Origin: an uncultured Gammaproteobacteria bacterium | GTDB lineage: Bacteria; Pseudomonadota; Gammaproteobacteria; PS1; Pseudothioglobaceae | Direction: 5' to 3' | DNA length: 64,000 bases | NCBI GenBank assembly: GCA_902509905.1 | Contig: CABWZI010000005.1 | Span: 1 to 64,000, forward strand | Part shown: positions 56,788 through 64,000 of the stretch, in pieces | Layout: each line of letters opens with the position of its first letter | How positions within the stretch are numbered: the first letter of the stretch is position 1 | Notes under the pieces: generated by a model | Database searches by the model: none | Seen by the model: the letters and a program-made list of their open reading frames with translations, nothing else | Told to the model about the DNA's origin: nothing | Position numbers and translations under genes: made by a program

Positions 56788-58215
56788 TTAAACTTGATCC
56801 ATGATATATTGAGTCAACAGAGGCACAGGTCTTCCAGTAGCTCCTTTTTTTGAACCTCCAAGCCATGCAGTCCCGGCAATATCAATATGTGCCCAAGAAT
56901 ATTTTTTAGTATAACGCGCTAGAAAGCATGCTGCTGTTACTGTTCCAGCCTCTCTACCGCCAATATTTGCCATGTCAGCAAAATTTGATTTAAGTAAGTC
57001 ATCATATTCCTCATCAAGAGGAAGCTGCCAAACAGTGTCTTGTGCAGATTCACCTGAAACTTTTAAGGCATCTACAAGGCTTTGATCATTTGACATTACT
57101 CCAGAATGGTGTTTCCCTAGAGCTATAATAACTGCCCCAGTTAATGTTGCAATATCAATGACAGTTTTTGGTTTATATTTTTCACAATAAGTTAGGGCAT
57201 CACACAATATAAGTCTGCCTTCGGCATCTGTATTAAGGATTTCAATGGTTTGCCCAGACATGCTTTTGACTACATCACCCGGCCTCGAAGCATTATGAGC
57301 AGGCATATTTTCTACTGCAGGAACCACTACTACTAAATTCACTTTAAGATTCATTTCAGCAATTGCTCTCATAGTGCCTAGAACCGAAGCTGCTCCGCAC
57401 ATATCGTATTTCATTTCATCCATTCCAGAACCAGGCTTCAAAGAAATACCGCCGCTATCAAAAGTTACTCCCTTTCCAACCAAGACAATTGGCGCCGCAT
57501 TTCCATTATTTGAATATTTCAAACTGATTAGCTTTGCAGGCTGAGAGGAGCCTCTGGAAACTGATAGCAAGGAATTCATTCCAAGAGATTCCATTTCAGA
57601 CTCTTCTAAAATCTCACATTCTAAATCATAAGTTTTTGCAAGTGATTGAGCAGCATCAGCAATGTAGGTTGGAGTGCAAATGTTTGGGGGTAAGTCGCCT
57701 AACTCTCTTGTCAGTGCCATTCCATTTGCAATGGCTACTCCTTTTTGAATTTCATTCGCGCCATTATTTTTTGAATAAAGATTAACCGCCTCAAGGACAA
57801 TATCGCTCGGCTCTTCTTTGACACCGACCTTGTTAACTTTGTAACTTTCATTTTTGAGCACTCTTGCAGTTGAAGCTTGAATCCAAGCTTCATTAGCGTC
57901 CTCAACCTCTATCAAAGGGATCACAACATTTTTAACTTTTGAGCTACTCATTGCCGATGAGAGTGACTTTAGTACCTTAATGAAATTCTTCTTAGTTAAG
58001 GGTGATTCTCCAAGACCAACAACAAGTACTCTTTTTGACTTATAACCTTCGACTTTTCCAAGCATCAAAGTGCTGGCTAATTTTGGCTCAAATCGGTGAA
58101 GATCCAAATACGTCTGAATAATTCTATTATCATTTGATTTGTCCTTTGAGGCAAAGGCAACTGAGCAGTCTCCGCTGTAATGATCAACAGCTTGATGAGT
58201 GACAAAAAACTCCAT
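56788..58215 (-). CDS. pepA: Leucyl aminopeptidase (M17)
   Basis: Di-metal cytosolic aminopeptidase; PepA also acts as a DNA-binding regulator in enterobacteria. From ATG 58215 (GGAAG five bases upstream) it has 475 residues. The active site is intact: VGKGVTFDSGGISLKPGSGMDEMKYDMCGAA (fragments) and the signature NTDAEGRLILCDAL, with GGREAGTVTAACFL near the C-terminus. A TTG at 58227 is an alternative start. A TATAAT on the minus strand at 58230-58235 would give a near-leaderless mRNA. Confidence 0.94.
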   Translation of the reverse strand: MEFFVTHQAVDHYSGDCSVAFASKDKSNDNRIIQTYLDLHRFEPKLASTLMLGKVEGYKSKRVLVVGLGESPLTKKNFIKVLKSLSSAMSSSKVKNVVIPLIEVEDANEAWIQASTARVLKNESYKVNKVGVKEEPSDIVLEAVNLYSKNNGANEIQKGVAIANGMALTRELGDLPPNICTPTYIADAAQSLAKTYDLECEILEESEMESLGMNSLLSVSRGSSQPAKLISLKYSNNGNAAPIVLVGKGVTFDSGGISLKPGSGMDEMKYDMCGAASVLGTMRAIAEMNLKVNLVVVVPAVENMPAHNASRPGDVVKSMSGQTIEILNTDAEGRLILCDALTYCEKYKPKTVIDIATLTGAVIIALGKHHSGVMSNDQSLVDALKVSGESAQDTVWQLPLDEEYDDLLKSNFADMANIGGREAGTVTAACFLARYTKKYSWAHIDIAGTAWLGGSKKGATGRPVPLLTQYIMDQV

Positions 58216-58293
58216 ATCTACTTCCAAAAATTATAATCTCGGTATTCTACCAAAAAACTGTAAAATTTACTCCTTTAATCATGAGTTTCTAAT

Positions 58294-59013
58294 ATGAAAA
58301 AGTTTCTCGCAATCACTTTAGTATTAATATCTAACTATGCATTGGCAGATGTAAGTATTGTTGTTAATAAATTAAAACCTTTCTTTCCTGAAATTCAAGC
58401 AGAGAACATTAGTCCTTCACAATTAGATGGTTACTACGAGGTCATTCTTACTGCTCCTTTCATTGATGTTATCTATATATCAACTGATGGCAAATACGTA
58501 ATTCAGGGAGCAGTAACTGACCTTGAGCTAATGACTAATATCTCTTCAAATCGAATTAGTGAGATAAAGGTTGATATTCTAGAAAGTATTAGTGATAACG
58601 ATAAGATTATTTTTCGAGCCAAAGAAGAGAAATACGTCATTAATGTCTTTACCGATGTTGATTGTCCTTATTGCGCTAAATTACATGCCAACATGAAACA
58701 AATGAATGGCCTTGGTATTACGGTAAAGTATCTAGCCTCTCCTCTAGAGCAGCTCCATCCAAACGCCCAAAGCGCTATGGAAAAAATTTGGTGCGCTAAA
58801 GATAAGGCTATTGCTATACATAATTATAAGTCCAAAAGACAGCTTCCTGATAGCCCAGAGTGCATAAACCCAGTTGCAGAACAACTCGCAATTTCAAAGC
58901 AGTTAGGTGTCAATGGAACTCCATCAATATTTTTTGAAAATGGGACAAATTTACCTGGTTACCTGCCTCCAAACGATCTACTAAATAGAATTTTGCAGTC
59001 AATTGCTCAATAA
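58294..59013 (+). CDS. dsbC: DsbC-family thiol-disulfide interchange protein
   Basis: Periplasmic disulfide isomerase. The 239-residue protein has a signal peptide cleaved near YALA-DV (after residue 18), an N-terminal dimerisation domain with YYEVILTAPFIDVIYISTDGKYVIQG (fragments), and the thioredoxin fold with Cys124-Pro-Tyr-Cys127 in DVDCPYCAKL. The cis-Pro motif is in GVNGTPSIFFENG. Divergent from pepA and overlapping rsmB by 11 bases. Confidence 0.92.
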   Translation: MKKFLAITLVLISNYALADVSIVVNKLKPFFPEIQAENISPSQLDGYYEVILTAPFIDVIYISTDGKYVIQGAVTDLELMTNISSNRISEIKVDILESISDNDKIIFRAKEEKYVINVFTDVDCPYCAKLHANMKQMNGLGITVKYLASPLEQLHPNAQSAMEKIWCAKDKAIAIHNYKSKRQLPDSPECINPVAEQLAISKQLGVNGTPSIFFENGTNLPGYLPPNDLLNRILQSIAQ

Positions 59014-60268
59014 AAATAGCGCCAGAGTTCTCGCACATAAAGCTATTTGTTTAGTAGCTTTAGAGAAACGATCTTTATCTGATTCACTTTTCCCAACTCA
59101 TGGCGATGACTTATCATTTGCCAAATCTTTGGCATTTGGCTCAATTAGGTTTTATCATCACCTAAATGACATCATAACCCCTCGACTTAAAAAGCCGCTA
59201 GAAAAGAAAAATCTTGATCTTCATTGTTTGCTAGTGCTCGGGGCATACCAAATAATTTACACTGACATCTCTAGACATGCTGCAATAAATGAAACAGTCG
59301 AAGTCGCAAAGATAATTGAAAAGCCATGGTCAACAGGCTTTATAAACGCAATTCTAAGGCGAGTTGATAGAGATCAAAAATCGATTTTTGAATCAAAGCA
59401 TTATTCTCACCCAACCTGGCTCGTAAAAAAAATCAAAAAAGACTACCCTGAAAATTTTGAGAATATTTTTTTAGAAAACAACAGAAAAGCCCCTATGTCT
59501 ATTAGGGTGAGCCCATCAATCAATAGGGATGAATTCCAAAAAGAACTTGGAGAGTTAGGTATTGTAAGTCAAGCATCTGATATTTCATCACAGGGATTAA
59601 TCATTGAGGATGCAGTTAGTGTTCAAAAATTACCCAATTTTCAAAATGGTTCATGCTATGTCCAGGATATCTCAGCTCAATTAGCTGCTTATCTGATTTC
59701 TCCAAAAAAAGGAGATTACATTCTTGATGCGTGTGCTGCTCCTGGAGGGAAAACAACGCATATTGCTGAACTATGTGAAGAGTCAGAAATTATTGCATTA
59801 GATAGTGACAAGGATAGACTTCAAAAGGTAGTTCAAAATATTAATCGACTTCAGTTAAAAAATGTCACTGTTGTTCAAGGAGATGCTACAAATAGGGATT
59901 GGTGGGATAAGAAGCTCTTTGATAAAATTTTAATTGACGCCCCTTGCTCAGGAACTGGTGTCATCAGAAGACATCCAGATATCAAGCTATTGAGAAAATT
60001 AAAAGATGTCAGTCAAGCCTCTAAAATTCAAGCGAGAATTTTAAAAAACTTATGGAGCCTTTTAAAGCCTGGCGGTCAGTTAGTTTATGCAACTTGCTCA
60101 ATCTTAAAAGATGAAAATGATCTTCAAATAAAAGCCTTTTTAGATAACTTTAAAGATGCCAAAAATATTGAAATTGAAATTCCTTGGGGTGAGGGACAAA
60201 TTGGAAAACAAAAGCTTCCAGAGCATAACTTTGATGGTTTTTATTACGCAAAACTTACAAAAAATTAG
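59003..60268 (+). CDS. rsmB: RsmB, 16S rRNA m5C967 methyltransferase
   Basis: Methylates C967 of 16S rRNA. TTG 59003, inside the end of dsbC, is the likely start (421 residues). The N-terminal NusB-like domain contains LLVLGAYQIIYTDISRHAAINETVEVAK (fragments). The methyltransferase domain has ILDACAAPGGKTTHIAEL, the catalytic Cys in DAPCSGTGVIRRHPDI and the second Cys in YATCSILKDEND. RsmB usually lies after fmt; here it follows dsbC. Confidence 0.93.
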   Translation: MLNKNSARVLAHKAICLVALEKRSLSDSLFPTHGDDLSFAKSLAFGSIRFYHHLNDIITPRLKKPLEKKNLDLHCLLVLGAYQIIYTDISRHAAINETVEVAKIIEKPWSTGFINAILRRVDRDQKSIFESKHYSHPTWLVKKIKKDYPENFENIFLENNRKAPMSIRVSPSINRDEFQKELGELGIVSQASDISSQGLIIEDAVSVQKLPNFQNGSCYVQDISAQLAAYLISPKKGDYILDACAAPGGKTTHIAELCEESEIIALDSDKDRLQKVVQNINRLQLKNVTVVQGDATNRDWWDKKLFDKILIDAPCSGTGVIRRHPDIKLLRKLKDVSQASKIQARILKNLWSLLKPGGQLVYATCSILKDENDLQIKAFLDNFKDAKNIEIEIPWGEGQIGKQKLPEHNFDGFYYAKLTKN

Positions 60269-60390
60269 TCTAATTATATTTTTAATAGTATTAATCAAAA
60301 GTATTAAATAGAGAAATTATTATTAAATTAGAATGTTGATTCATAGTGTTAAAATCAGATTATTTGTAGAATAAAACCTGACTACCTCTC
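60269..60390. other. Intergenic region, AT-rich
   Basis: A 122-base spacer with about 75 percent A+T. It contains two AGTATTAA repeats but I see no hairpin terminator, tRNA or clear -35/-10 pair, and no good ribosome-binding site before the molybdoenzyme ATG at 60391. Confidence 0.5.
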
Positions 60391-62640
60391 ATGTCAAATT
60401 ATGTAAGTACACATTGGGGAACATATAAATTTTCGCTAGATGAAAATAAAAAAATAAAGTTGGACCATTGGGAATTAGATTCCTCGCCAACTGATTTTGG
60501 ATTAGGTTTGGCAGATGCTGCTGTAGATGAGCTGAGAATAAAACAACCTTTCGTTAGAAAAGGTTGGATAGATAATAACTGTAAAGGTGATGGAAATAGA
60601 GGACGCGATGACTTTATACCCATAAGTTGGGATGAAGCTTTTGAAGTCGCATCTAAAGAATTACTAGAGACAAAAAAAACGTTTGGAAATTCTGCCATTT
60701 TTGCAGGTTCATACGGGTGGGCTAGTGCTGGTAGATTTCATCATGCTAAGAGTCAGGTCAACCGATTTTTTAATTTATTTGGTGGCTTTAGTTCTTCATT
60801 CCAAAGCTATTCCTATGCTGCAGCCCAAACTCTTTTACCTCACATAATTGGCTTAGATTTATACTCGACCTTAGATGAGCATACCTCTTGGGAGGCTTTA
60901 TCTAAAGAATGTGAATTAATTTTGATGTTTGGAGGTATGCCTTTAAAAAACTCCAAAGTCTCAGCTGGTGGAGTAGGTAAACATGTAACAAAGCAAGGGA
61001 TGACTAAATGCAGTGAAAATGGAGTTGAGTTCATAAATATTAGTCCAATTCAAGACGATGCTCCATCATTCTTGAATGCAAAGCAAGTCCCTATTAGACC
61101 AAATACAGATACTGCATTAATGTTAGCTCTTGCAAACATATTAATTAAAAATGGAACCTATGATAAAAGCTTTATAAAAAAATACACGGTTGGGTTTGAT
61201 AGTTTTGCAGACTATGTATTAGGTAAAAAAGATAATCCAGACTGTACTCCAGAATGGGCATCTCAAATTACTAATATTCCAGTTGATTCAATTAAAGAAT
61301 TAGCAGAAAAAATAATCTCAAAAAAAACCATGATCTCCATATCTTGGAGTCTTCAAAGAGCATCAAGAGGAGAGCAGCCTTTGTGGATGGGTATTACGCT
61401 AGCTGCCATGCTGGGACAAATAGGTACTGCTGGTGGTGGGTTTGGTTTTGGTTATTCTAGCGTCAATAGTACTGGTGATTCATATGACAAAATACCCTGG
61501 CAAAGCCTACCTCAAGGAGTTAATCCAATAAAGGATTTTATTCCGGTTGCTAGAGTCACTGATATGCTGGAAAAGCCTGGAGAGGAGTTCCTTTATGATG
61601 GTCAGAAGTTAACTTATCCAGATATTAAATTAATATATTGGGCTGGAGGAAATCCTTTTCATCATCATCAAGATCTAAACCGACTTGTAAAGGCATGGCA
61701 GAAACCGAACACAATTATTGTTAATGAAATCTGGTGGAACCCGCAGGCTCTTCATGCTGATATTATTTTTCCTGCTAATACAGCTCTAGAGAGAAATGAC
61801 CTTATGCTAAATCCTAGAGACCCAACAATTGTAGCCAATAAATCTGCAATGAATAGCTTTGAAAATTCCAAAACTGACTTTGAAATATTTTCTGGATTAG
61901 CAAAGAAACTTGGTTTTTTAGAATCATTTACTGAAAATAAAAGCGAAATGGATTGGATAAAATTTATCTGGGATGAAAGTTCAAAAGCCTATAAAAAAAC
62001 TTATAAAAATAGTGATTTAAGTTTGCCTAGTTTTGAAGAGTTCTGGCAAAAAGGATATTTTGAGGTCCCAACTCCAAAGATTGAAAAGATTATGTTTGAT
62101 AAATTTAGAAAAAATCCATCAAGATTTCCTCTACAAACACCTTCTGGAAAAATAGAAATCTCATCTGAAACAATTTCAAGCTTTCAATTGACCGATTGTC
62201 ATTCTCACCCATGTTGGTATGAACCATTTGAATGGCTTGGAAATGTGGATGAATACCCTTTGCATTTAATTTCAAATCAACCAAAATATAGGCTGCACAG
62301 CCAACTGGACAATGCTGAAATGAGTCAAAAGGATAAGATACATGGAAAAGAGCCGGTAATGATTAACTCCAAAGATGCCCTAGATAGAGATATCAAAAAT
62401 GGTGATATTGTTCTGTTATATAATGCTCGTGGAAGAGTTTTGGCGGGGGCAAGAATTTCTGACAATGTTATGCCAGGTGTGGTTGTTTTGTCGACTGGCG
62501 CTTGGTTTGACCCGGACTATGATTTAAACATTGAAAGACATGGGAATCCTAATGTGCTTACTAAAGATGTTGGAACCTCATCCTTAGGCCAAGGCCCAAC
62601 TTGTCATACAACTCTAGTAGAGTTGAAAAAAACAAATTAA
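60391..62640 (+). CDS. BisC/TorA/DorA-type molybdopterin oxidoreductase, cytoplasmic
   Basis: A 749-residue molybdenum enzyme of the DMSO reductase family, type III (sulfoxide or N-oxide reductase group). No twin-arginine or other signal is present, so it is cytoplasmic like E. coli BisC. Key residues align with R. sphaeroides DMSO reductase: Tyr108 and Trp110 in GSYGW, and the Mo-ligand Ser141 in SYSYAAAQ, 31 residues after Trp. No N-terminal Fe-S Cys motif exists, as expected for the type. Substrate could be biotin or methionine sulfoxide, or an N-oxide such as TMAO. No dedicated c-type cytochrome or chaperone gene is adjacent. Confidence 0.88.
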   Translation: MSNYVSTHWGTYKFSLDENKKIKLDHWELDSSPTDFGLGLADAAVDELRIKQPFVRKGWIDNNCKGDGNRGRDDFIPISWDEAFEVASKELLETKKTFGNSAIFAGSYGWASAGRFHHAKSQVNRFFNLFGGFSSSFQSYSYAAAQTLLPHIIGLDLYSTLDEHTSWEALSKECELILMFGGMPLKNSKVSAGGVGKHVTKQGMTKCSENGVEFINISPIQDDAPSFLNAKQVPIRPNTDTALMLALANILIKNGTYDKSFIKKYTVGFDSFADYVLGKKDNPDCTPEWASQITNIPVDSIKELAEKIISKKTMISISWSLQRASRGEQPLWMGITLAAMLGQIGTAGGGFGFGYSSVNSTGDSYDKIPWQSLPQGVNPIKDFIPVARVTDMLEKPGEEFLYDGQKLTYPDIKLIYWAGGNPFHHHQDLNRLVKAWQKPNTIIVNEIWWNPQALHADIIFPANTALERNDLMLNPRDPTIVANKSAMNSFENSKTDFEIFSGLAKKLGFLESFTENKSEMDWIKFIWDESSKAYKKTYKNSDLSLPSFEEFWQKGYFEVPTPKIEKIMFDKFRKNPSRFPLQTPSGKIEISSETISSFQLTDCHSHPCWYEPFEWLGNVDEYPLHLISNQPKYRLHSQLDNAEMSQKDKIHGKEPVMINSKDALDRDIKNGDIVLLYNARGRVLAGARISDNVMPGVVVLSTGAWFDPDYDLNIERHGNPNVLTKDVGTSSLGQGPTCHTTLVELKKTN

Positions 62641-62721
62641 TAAGTTATTTTGGAAGATAAAAAATTATAAAATCCTAAAGCAATACCTTAGTCAAAATTT
62701 TATTTAACTACAATAAAGGCA

Positions 62722-63498
62722 ATGGAAAATATTATAGAGTTTGAAAATGTATCTAAATCTTTTGGTGACTTACAAGTTTTAAAGAATCTTAATCTAGAAG
62801 TTAAAGATGGTGAAAAATTAGCGCTTATCGGGCCAAGTGGTTCAGGCAAAACTACAATCTTAAGAATTTTGATGACTTTAGAGACAATCGATGATGGTTT
62901 TGTGTCGGTGAATGATGAGTATTTATGGCATGAAAAGAGTGATGGAAAAATTATTCCTGCATCTGAAACACATTTACACAAAATGCGTAATCATATTGGA
63001 ATGGTCTTTCAACAATTCAATTTATTTCCACATTTAACTGCCATTGAAAACGTACAGCAACCTCAAACTTTAATTAAGAAAAAAACTGATGCCGAGGCTA
63101 AAGAAAAAGCTGAAGAGTTGTTTAGTTTAGTTGGACTAAGTGATAAAAAAGATCATTATCCGCATCAGCTATCGGGAGGCCAACAGCAGCGTGTAGCAAT
63201 TGCAAGAGCACTTGCAATGGATCCAAAGATTATGTTGTTTGACGAGGTAACATCAGCTTTAGATCCAGAACTTGTAGATGAAGTTTTAACAGTGCTTCGA
63301 AAACTTGCCTCTGACTCGGATACAACAATGCTCACTGTCACTCATGAAATGAATTTTGCTCAAGAATTTGCAGATAGAGTTTTATTTTTTGATGGTGGTC
63401 AGATTGTTGAGTCAGGCAAACCTGAGAGCCTTTTCTCGAATCCAAAAGAGAAAAGGACGAGGGAATTTCTTAAAAAGTTTATCAATAATATCAATTAA
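62722..63498 (+). CDS. Amino-acid/ectoine-type ABC transporter ATP-binding protein, EhuA-like
   Basis: ATPase of a polar amino acid (PAAT) importer. The 258-residue protein has Walker A LIGPSGSGKTTILRIL, signature LSGGQQQRVAIARAL, Walker B IMLFDEVTSALD and switch LTVTHEMNFAQE. The insertion after LETIDDGFVSVND (LWHEKSDGKIIPASETHLHKMR, fragment) is characteristic of EhuA of the ectoine/hydroxyectoine system. No permease or binding protein is near: upstream is the molybdoenzyme, downstream the convergent regulator. It is therefore an orphan ATPase in this window. Confidence 0.85.
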   Translation: MENIIEFENVSKSFGDLQVLKNLNLEVKDGEKLALIGPSGSGKTTILRILMTLETIDDGFVSVNDEYLWHEKSDGKIIPASETHLHKMRNHIGMVFQQFNLFPHLTAIENVQQPQTLIKKKTDAEAKEKAEELFSLVGLSDKKDHYPHQLSGGQQQRVAIARALAMDPKIMLFDEVTSALDPELVDEVLTVLRKLASDSDTTMLTVTHEMNFAQEFADRVLFFDGGQIVESGKPESLFSNPKEKRTREFLKKFINNIN

Positions 63499-63964
63499 TA
63501 GGAATAGATAAATTCTCCTTTACCTTATTCATAACTACCATTGAGTTAAAGCGCTTGATGTTTGGATCTTTTAAAAAATATTTCTTTGTAAATTCTTCAT
63601 AATCTCCCATTTCATTAAAGGTTGCAATCACAACATAGTCATAATCACCAGTAACATAGTAACACTGCATAACCTCTGGTGCACTCAACATTGATCTCTT
63701 GAACTCTTTATCATGTTCAGCACCTTCTATGTCACTTAGTATTTGAACAATTATTGTAATTTTTCTGTTGAGTTTATTACGATTAAGCACAGAGATATCT
63801 TTCTCAATAATGCCAGCTTTACGTAATGAATTTAATCTTCTTTGACAGGCCGAGGATGATAATCCTACTTCTCTAGCTAATTCTGCCGAAGTTACTCTGT
63901 TATTTACTTGAACTGCATTAAGTATTTTGAAATCAAAGCTATCTAATTTATTGATGTTGTTCAT
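63491..63964 (-). CDS. Lrp/AsnC family transcriptional regulator
   Basis: A 157-residue feast/famine regulator, distinct from the one at 14.1 kb. Winged HTH: VNNRVTSAELAREVGLSSSACQRRLNSLRKAG near residues 20-50 (fragments) and the RAM domain with VMQCYYVTGDYDYVVIATFNEM. It starts near 63964, so its promoter lies at the window end, and converges with the EhuA-like gene with an eight-base overlap. It could regulate amino acid or compatible-solute use, like DoeX in ectoine breakdown, but that is inference. Confidence 0.87.
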   Translation of the reverse strand: MNNINKLDSFDFKILNAVQVNNRVTSAELAREVGLSSSACQRRLNSLRKAGIIEKDISVLNRNKLNRKITIIVQILSDIEGAEHDKEFKRSMLSAPEVMQCYYVTGDYDYVVIATFNEMGDYEEFTKKYFLKDPNIKRFNSMVVMNKVKENLSIPIN

Positions 63965-64000
63965 AATGGCGAATTATCGCATAATTAAATTGAATAATTA

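Noticed and set aside
58241-58251. GGTATTCTACC inverted repeat as a PepA-type operator
   Set aside because: Four-base arms around a three-base loop are too short to support a site by eye.

Overview
The window is 64 kb of AT-rich, densely coding bacterial DNA with no gene-free gap over about 180 bases, and I found no rRNA, tRNA, CRISPR array or insertion sequence. Gene content points to a marine-type gammaproteobacterium: cmoB, bioC, tldD-yhdP, pabC-mltG-tmk-holB, hemW-rdgB and rsmB. A YeeE/YeeE-TusA-DsrE2 sulfur set and Rieske oxygenases beside a 14-gene nuo operon would fit a SUP05/Thioglobus-like or other small-genome oceanic lineage. The lineage is inference; no 16S gene is present.

Layout. 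1-5.8 kb: end of a secreted coiled-coil protein gene, cmoB, a ZnuA-like binding protein overlapping bioC, a MOSC protein and an ABC-2 exporter. 5.9-20.3 kb: the accessory core. A compact minus-strand run (Rieske oxygenase, glyoxalase I, cupin, Lrp-type regulator, glutamine synthetase homologue 1, GlxB/MgsA, GlxC/MgsB, GlxD/MgsC, glutamine synthetase homologue 2 (GmaS/GlnT-like), MetX-like alpha/beta protein, CsaA-like protein, then a PfkB kinase) diverges from a plus-strand pair (second Rieske oxygenase, D-2-hydroxyacid dehydrogenase). A glycerate kinase gene converges on that pair. The 178-bp divergent spacer holds a near-palindrome and an 11-bp tandem repeat. 20.3-24 kb: acetoacetyl-CoA synthetase, an EamA permease and a glycerophosphodiesterase. 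24-38.2 kb: complete nuoA-N, minus strand, with an extended -10 promoter before nuoA. 38.3-48.2 kb: tldD, yhdP, cytochrome c5, asparaginase, a YggS-type PLP protein, pyrK-like, argB, hemW, rdgB, rpiA. 48.3-50.4 kb: an unknown membrane protein and the YeeE/YeeE/TusA/DsrE2 sulfur set. 50.4-60.3 kb: HAD hydrolase, LOG protein, hemL, holB, tmk, mltG, pabC, ppnP, pepA, dsbC, rsmB. 60.4-64 kb: a cytoplasmic BisC/TMAO-reductase-like molybdoenzyme, an orphan EhuA-like ABC ATPase and an AsnC-type regulator.

How the genes may work together. The strongest candidate for an undescribed system is the 6.9-19.2 kb divergon. The known N-methylglutamate pathway uses GmaS and MgsABC to pass a methylamine onto glutamate, then MgdABCD to oxidise it. 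Here GmaS/MgsABC-like genes occur with a second glutamine-synthetase homologue and two Rieske oxygenases, one carrying the bridging glutamate found in quaternary-ammonium oxygenases, but no mgdABCD genes lie in the window. This suggests oxidative demethylation or glutamylation of a methylated amine, with C2/C3 acids going to glycerate. The substrate and the electron donor of the oxygenases are not visible.
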